Assembly: GCA_905182995.1 (NCBI GenBank)
Contig: CAJJDP010000091.1
Coordinates: 358,743 to 422,742 of the forward strand
Source of the DNA: Paramecium octaurelia
Lineage: Eukaryota > Ciliophora > Oligohymenophorea > Peniculida > Parameciidae
Direction: 5' to 3'
Length of the DNA: 64,000 bases
This document shows, in pieces, positions 58,701 to 64,000 of this stretch. A program made the position numbers and the translations under genes. Under the pieces are notes generated by a model that saw only the letters and a program-made list of their open reading frames with translations, ran no database searches and was not told the origin of the DNA. Positions within the stretch are counted from its first letter, which is position 1. Each line of letters begins with the position of its first letter.

Positions 58701-59655
58701 AACGAAATCAAATATACTTACATCATTATTTCCAGAGCTTTCTGATAATTATATAACGAAAGATAATATATCACTTTTATGTTGATTACTATCTATTTCA
58801 ATGCTGTAAATCAATTAAATAGCACCAATACAATTTGGATTGTAATCAAAATATGTAGTTAATGGCCATTCTACTAAAAGATCATTTATTTATATTTTTA
58901 TTTAAGAAGGAGCATTTTTAAAAAAAAGCTTAAATTAAAATTTGACTTAAGTTGGATATGGTATCAGGAAATATTTCTAAATCTTCAAGTTACTGCCAAT
59001 ATTAATACTTTTGAGAGAAAAATCTAAATTAGTTTGATATATTATTATACTTTTAAACATGTATATAGTTGACCCAGCCCCTACTTGAGACGTCCAATCT
59101 GAAGGGTTGAAAATCAGGTTTGAATATAGGATCTTCCATAAAATATTTGATCCAGGTTAACAATACTCTTTATTTTTATAACATTCTTAAATATGGATTT
59201 ATATATCAAAAACACCCCACCATGTATTAGAACAGCTTGTGCTCTTTGTAACATTCAAATTAAAAAAAGCCAATTTGCTGGAATGAAAGTAGTTAGCCTC
59301 TAAAATTATAGGTTAGGGTGAATTAAGCAGACTTATCTCAATCGTTTATATTGCGTCATCCAAGTAAACATGAAAAAATTATATACAAGAAAAAATTGCT
59401 TTTATCTAAATAGTTACTTAAGAATGAGGTGGCAGATTGTAATAATTTTGTAAGGATGAATCTTATTTTAGCCCAGAGTCTCCTCCAAAATAGCTTTCTC
59501 CATTATAAATGTTAAACTTTTAATCTCCTTTCAAAAGGCACCAATCTATGTAGAAATTGTTTATTACTATTTATAATTAAGTTATAATCCTCTGCTGATA
59601 TCAATTTTGCCCCTATGTGTTGGAAAGTTATGATTAATATAGAGATTGTGATCAT
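55749..59655 (-). CDS. Large cysteine-rich (CDDGN/DUF4215 repeat) multi-pass membrane protein
   Basis: About 1250 residues, ATG 59655 (or in-frame 59715) to TGA 55749-55751. Order: signal peptide (ISILIITFQHIGAKLISA); a ~350-residue ectodomain (including SYFGGDSGLKQDSSLQNYY, CSNTWWGVFD); then Cys-rich modules between about 58650 and 57420 with repeated E-E-C-D-D-G-N-type cores (clear ones near 58520, 58284, 58090, 57738 and 57440). A beta-rich region follows, and finally at least six hydrophobic helices in the last ~450 residues (for example LGLLLIILVSFKVLSI, MAIFCSFLLYSL, IILFSFILSTSLVV). This plan matches the large ciliate family of DUF4215/furin-like-repeat surface proteins. Function is not established; receptor or adhesion roles are only guesses. 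Confidence 0.8.
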
Positions 59656-60702
59656 TTTTTATATTAAAAATATGAATTAGAAAGAAATAATAAAATACAT
59701 CAATCTCCAAGGCATTGCTAATAGATCTCCTATATTTTGAAATACTTTTATTTCGATAGTTATTCTTCAGTGCGAGTATTTAAGCAATCAGAAAAATTGA
59801 TCTACATAAGATTTCCAATTAGTCCGAGAAAAATTGAGAATATTAAATTTTTGCTTCTTTCACAATAATTACTAATTATATTAGTTTTCATTCGTGATTC
59901 AAATGAGCATCATACTAATAAACAAAAAATACTTTCTAGCATGATTTATTTGCCTTAACTATTTGTAAATTTTAATCAAAAAAAATGATGTCAGAATTTT
60001 TGGCAAATTAAAGTTCTCTTACCCTCCAGGAAGACTGTGAATTTACTCTCTCTAACGAATATAAAATAAGAACACACTGGAAATAGGTTCAATTTTATTC
60101 ATGTTAATTATAAGAAATTTATCAATTCTATAATTGTACAACGCTACACCCACCTAATATTTAAAATAAGAAATCCAATTCAACCAAATTTCTTAAATTT
60201 ATCCCATTTAATTATCAATTTGCTATATTATTATCAATACAATCTTAAATAAATTAACAAAATTTATTGAATTGATTTGACCTGAAAATTAATAAGTTGA
60301 TAAAAAGTATGCTGAAAATATTGTATTAACCTCATATAAAATTCCCAATTATTTGGTAACTGATTATAGTTAACCTTATTTTAATAAGTTAATTTATTAT
60401 TGTTACAGTTTTGAAGGCTATGATTGATACATTTTATTGATAGAAGTGAAATTCTTAAATTTATAAACAAAATTTAGATCATCAATTAATTTCCTCTTTT
60501 TCCTAAAGGGTTTTTACAACAATTATGATTCAATTTATCTCTTTAAAACTTAATTTTCTTTTAACAGATTTAATTAATGATGAAGTGTTAAATATGTGAA
60601 TTTGTAGAACAGAATAATAGAATTTTTGTTAAATTTCAACCAACTATAACATAATAATAATAACCACATTAATTCATAATTCACTTAATATATTAGGATT
60701 AT
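59656..60702. other. AT-rich intergenic region, nothing identified
   Basis: About 1 kb upstream of the membrane-protein gene. In-frame ATG 59715 would extend that gene slightly. The remainder has no supported gene, RNA or repeat array. Confidence 0.45.
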
Positions 60703-60921
60703 TCATGTGCTTCGTTAGGAAAGCTTTAATTAAATTGATATTATTATTATAACTAATGATTGCTAAGGAACTCTTTCTTGAACCTCTTGAATCAGTTGAG
60801 CCTGCCCTGCAAGTATTTTTAATTTTTGATAAACAAATTCTTCTTTCATTATATTTGATTCTTTTTTGTTCTCTGTTCTTTCTCGGTTATTCCCTTATAA
60901 ATTTGAATAAATAATAGTCAT
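60703..60921 (-). CDS. Possible small protein, unknown
   Basis: 72 residues from ATG 60921 to TGA 60703-60705: polar N-terminus (NNRERTENKKESN), then a helical Gln-rich part (LKILAGQAQLIQEVQERVP). A 30-nt in-phase intron may remove the hydrophobic Ile run near the end. Composition is protein-like, but the length is close to what chance allows. Confidence 0.35.
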
Positions 60922-61185
60922 AAAAGTTTCTAAATTACAAGATTTCAGGAGAGTCTTCTAGAATTTCTTGACTAGATTTATTATATAATTTCCAATTTAA
61001 TCAATTAATCTTAATTTTTGGTAAGATTTATTATTAAACAATTATACTAATGAAAATCTTTTAATTATATTTAGTATCATACCTTAATAAATATCACTTC
61101 AAAAACAGTGAAGAAAATTTTAGAAATAGATATAAGAACAAGATTGAATTCGATTGAGAACAATTTCAATTTTGAATAAAATATA

Positions 61186-61851
61186 TCAAACAATTAATTG
61201 TTCTATTATATTACACATTTAAAATATAGTTTGTATAATGCAAGGCAGTTCTATATGCTCTATTAACAAAATGTAGATATAATTCTTGAAGATGTAAACG
61301 AATTCTCTACTGTGAGTTTAACACTTGAACCTCCTTTCCAAGTGAGCAAAACTTCTGGTTTGAAAAGACCTCATTTGAGCTAAACTATTTGGAGATTGAT
61401 AAGATCCTATATGTGGTTGAACTGACATGTCCATTAGTAAAATCTACAAGGCTTTTGAGTTATGCAGAATGTTGAGGATGGCGCGATATTAAAATATAAC
61501 ATATACTTTAGAGCGTATTTATGAAATCATCAATCTGTAAACCTTTTTTTGAGGAAGCTGGTACAATTCAGGTAAACCATGGAATAAGATATTATCTATA
61601 TTTTTCTTTAAGCTGTCACTTGGCAAACTATTCAATGCCCTTCCGGATAGTCTTCTTGTTGACTACTACCTTCTCATACTGGAAACTAGAAATACTTTGA
61701 AAAATAATATTAAAAAACTAAGAAATAAAGTTTGAAAATACAAATCAAAATTGGCTAACCAAGGTTTGTTAGAATATCTACCTGAAATTTTAGGAAATAC
61801 CAAAAGAGGATAATTACTGTCTTGATTAAAAAAAGAAATTTGTTTTTTCAA
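61186..61851 (-). CDS. Unrecognised protein (copy 1 of duplicated sequence)
   Basis: ATG 61851 to TGA 61186-61188 is open for 221 codons if TAA/TAG are Gln. The middle reads as coding (YRAILNILHNSKALQILLMD, RSFQTRSFAHLERRFKC), while the hydrophobic start (LFLSFLILFFKVFLVSS) could be a membrane helix or hide an intron. No family recognised. An identical frame lies 1470 nt further on. Confidence 0.4.
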
Positions 61852-62120
61852 GTATTAAATAATAATATAACAATTAAGGATATTTATAATTATATATTAT
61901 AAGCAGTTTTTTAATCTTAACTAAGTCAAATGTCTCGTAAATTGACCTTTAAAAAATATAAGAATAAGTGTATTATTCAATAAAATATTGAATATTAATA
62001 CTTAGCTAAACAGTTTTGACACTCCTGAAATTTTTTTCTTACAAAATTATATTTGATATCGTCCAAATACAAAAAAAGCAGCATTATATATATATATGTT
62101 GATGTGAATAATTAATCATT

Positions 62121-62412
62121 TCATTGGATTTTTCTTTTTCTCTTGAATGGCTCGCATTCCACTTTCACAAGCTTCCGGATTCTTTCGGCTAACTTATCAG
62201 CCATCTCATGCATTGACTTTTAAACAGATGTATAGAACGGCTTGGCTGTGTCTAATATATGTTATTATATTTTTTCTAGTTTTTCTAACCAATTCCCAGG
62301 CTCCCCAAACAGATGATCCTCCAACATGTGCTTTGCAGTCATCCCCTTTCTATGTGTTATACACTGTCTCCAACCATGTTTAAAGGGTTCGAAAAATTAA
62401 TAGCCAGGGATT
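62121..62412 (-). CDS. Unrecognised protein, 3' part truncated by the N (copy 1)
   Basis: Same reading frame as the gene at 63591-64000: stop TGA 62121-62123, open back to the gap at 62413, about 96 codons. Contains HGWRQCITHRKGMTAKHMLE, EPGNWLEKLEKIQQHIL and a basic end (CEPFKRKRKIQ). It is cut by the assembly gap, not by mutation. Confidence 0.6.
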
Positions 62413-62413
62413 N
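62413..62413. other. Single ambiguous base (N), probable contig join
   Basis: The only N in the window, sitting precisely between two identical 1469-bp copies. Confidence 0.95.
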
Positions 62414-63882
62414 TTCAGGAGAGTCTTCTAGAATTTCTTGACTAGATTTATTATATAATTTCCAATTTAATCAATTAATCTTAATTTTTGGTAAGATTTA
62501 TTATTAAACAATTATACTAATGAAAATCTTTTAATTATATTTAGTATCATACCTTAATAAATATCACTTCAAAAACAGTGAAGAAAATTTTAGAAATAGA
62601 TATAAGAACAAGATTGAATTCGATTGAGAACAATTTCAATTTTGAATAAAATATATCAAACAATTAATTGTTCTATTATATTACACATTTAAAATATAGT
62701 TTGTATAATGCAAGGCAGTTCTATATGCTCTATTAACAAAATGTAGATATAATTCTTGAAGATGTAAACGAATTCTCTACTGTGAGTTTAACACTTGAAC
62801 CTCCTTTCCAAGTGAGCAAAACTTCTGGTTTGAAAAGACCTCATTTGAGCTAAACTATTTGGAGATTGATAAGATCCTATATGTGGTTGAACTGACATGT
62901 CCATTAGTAAAATCTACAAGGCTTTTGAGTTATGCAGAATGTTGAGGATGGCGCGATATTAAAATATAACATATACTTTAGAGCGTATTTATGAAATCAT
63001 CAATCTGTAAACCTTTTTTTGAGGAAGCTGGTACAATTCAGGTAAACCATGGAATAAGATATTATCTATATTTTTCTTTAAGCTGTCACTTGGCAAACTA
63101 TTCAATGCCCTTCCGGATAGTCTTCTTGTTGACTACTACCTTCTCATACTGGAAACTAGAAATACTTTGAAAAATAATATTAAAAAACTAAGAAATAAAG
63201 TTTGAAAATACAAATCAAAATTGGCTAACCAAGGTTTGTTAGAATATCTACCTGAAATTTTAGGAAATACCAAAAGAGGATAATTACTGTCTTGATTAAA
63301 AAAAGAAATTTGTTTTTTCAAGTATTAAATAATAATATAACAATTAAGGATATTTATAATTATATATTATAAGCAGTTTTTTAATCTTAACTAAGTCAAA
63401 TGTCTCGTAAATTGACCTTTAAAAAATATAAGAATAAGTGTATTATTCAATAAAATATTGAATATTAATACTTAGCTAAACAGTTTTGACACTCCTGAAA
63501 TTTTTTTCTTACAAAATTATATTTGATATCGTCCAAATACAAAAAAAGCAGCATTATATATATATATGTTGATGTGAATAATTAATCATTTCATTGGATT
63601 TTTCTTTTTCTCTTGAATGGCTCGCATTCCACTTTCACAAGCTTCCGGATTCTTTCGGCTAACTTATCAGCCATCTCATGCATTGACTTTTAAACAGATG
63701 TATAGAACGGCTTGGCTGTGTCTAATATATGTTATTATATTTTTTCTAGTTTTTCTAACCAATTCCCAGGCTCCCCAAACAGATGATCCTCCAACATGTG
63801 CTTTGCAGTCATCCCCTTTCTATGTGTTATACACTGTCTCCAACCATGTTTAAAGGGTTCGAAAAATTAATAGCCAGGGATT
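62414..63882. repeat. 1469-bp direct repeat, copy 2
   Basis: Identical by eye to 60944-62412. Sequence to its right (63883 onward) is unique and continues the minus-strand reading frame that copy 1 loses at the N. Confidence 0.95.
62656..63321 (-). CDS. Unrecognised protein (copy 2 of duplicated sequence)
   Basis: Exact counterpart of the 61186-61851 frame, offset by 1470 nt. Probably the same gene represented twice by the assembly. Confidence 0.4.
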
Positions 63883-64000
63883 CTCCTAATCACTTGAGTT
63901 TAAACTCCTCTTGGGACATCGCAACCATCTGACCATAACGGGTTCTTCTCAAAATAGTCCCATTCATTGAATTTCTGTTTCAAACTCTAAAGCTGTTCCA
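63591..64000 (-). CDS. Unrecognised protein, 5' end beyond right edge
   Basis: Open from the right edge to TGA 63591-63593, about 135 codons. It reads QSLKQKFNEWDYFEKNPLWS, a GYQFFEPFKHGWRQC segment, FGEPGNWLEKLEKI, then a helix (KSMHEMADKLAERIRKL) and a basic C-terminus (FKRKRKIQ). Soluble, charged, no membrane helix. The G+C is higher than in the flanks, consistent with coding. Family unknown. Its 3' 96 codons are repeated in copy 1. Confidence 0.65.

Larger units (their letters stand above)
60944..62412. repeat. 1469-bp direct repeat, copy 1
   Basis: The sequence from 60944 recurs at 62414 with a constant offset of 1470 nt and no difference that I can see. Copy 1 ends exactly at the N (62413) and copy 2 begins right after it. 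This is the pattern of two contigs with an unmerged overlap rather than a biological repeat. Confidence 0.95.

Noticed and set aside
62147-63853. Two identical 78-codon forward ORFs with a membrane-helix-like segment (62147 and 63617)
   Set aside because: They are antisense to the charged, GC-richer minus-strand coding frame that runs to the right edge, and the duplication is the assembly repeat.
1-64000. CRISPR arrays, bacterial operons, ribosome binding sites, prophage or insertion sequences
   Set aside because: No direct-repeat/spacer pattern, no transposase, and the gene structure (tiny introns, ciliate code, eukaryotic families) excludes a bacterial source.

Overview
The window is a eukaryotic, AT-rich, intron-containing and very gene-dense segment that fits a ciliate macronuclear chromosome, most likely Paramecium. 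Under the standard code almost every gene breaks into short fragments. When TAA and TAG are read as glutamine and only TGA as stop, long conserved proteins appear on both strands. The introns are tiny (about 20-38 nt, mostly GTA...TAG), and intergenic gaps are often 10-60 nt. All coding calls below use that code, with splice sites inferred by eye. The exact species cannot be fixed from the window.

Layout. 1-9.5 kb: polycystin-like channel (cut by the left edge), a Cdc25-type phosphatase, adenylate kinase 7, an OSCA/TMEM63-like channel and the selenocysteine elongation factor. 9.5-17 kb: a gene-poor, very AT-rich stretch with a few unrecognised short genes. 17-28 kb: a coiled-coil protein, tRNA-Leu(UAA), a mitochondrial carrier, methionine aminopeptidase 1, a CDGSH iron-sulfur protein, an EF-hand protein, a tandem cyclic-nucleotide-binding protein, tRNA-Ile(AAU), a RING/IBR-like protein and a cation/calcium exchanger. 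29-37.3 kb: a long coiled-coil protein, a zinc-finger/coiled-coil/RING protein, a RING-like protein, enkurin, a second tandem cyclic-nucleotide-binding protein and another coiled-coil protein. 37.5-47.3 kb: a signalling and cell-cycle block with three PP2C phosphatases, a SAM-FHA-FHA-RING protein, a MAPKK-like kinase, a GSK3 kinase and a Cdt1-like replication licensing factor. 47.4-60 kb: an MFS transporter, a small secreted protein, a RING protein, a DHHC palmitoyltransferase, a YTH-domain RNA reader, a kinesin-2 motor and a large cysteine-rich (CDDGN repeat) membrane protein. 60.7-64 kb: unrecognised minus-strand genes inside a 1469-bp direct repeat that flanks a single N.

Functional themes. 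Several genes are typical of motile cilia (AK7, enkurin, kinesin-2, a polycystin-like channel). Others form a phosphorylation and ubiquitin signalling set (PP2C x3, MAPKK, GSK3, FHA/RING, several RING proteins) together with cell-cycle genes (Cdc25, Cdt1). Nothing suggests operons: adjacent genes sit in all orientations. The repeat around the N is best explained as two overlapping contigs placed side by side, so the rightmost genes are probably present once, not twice.
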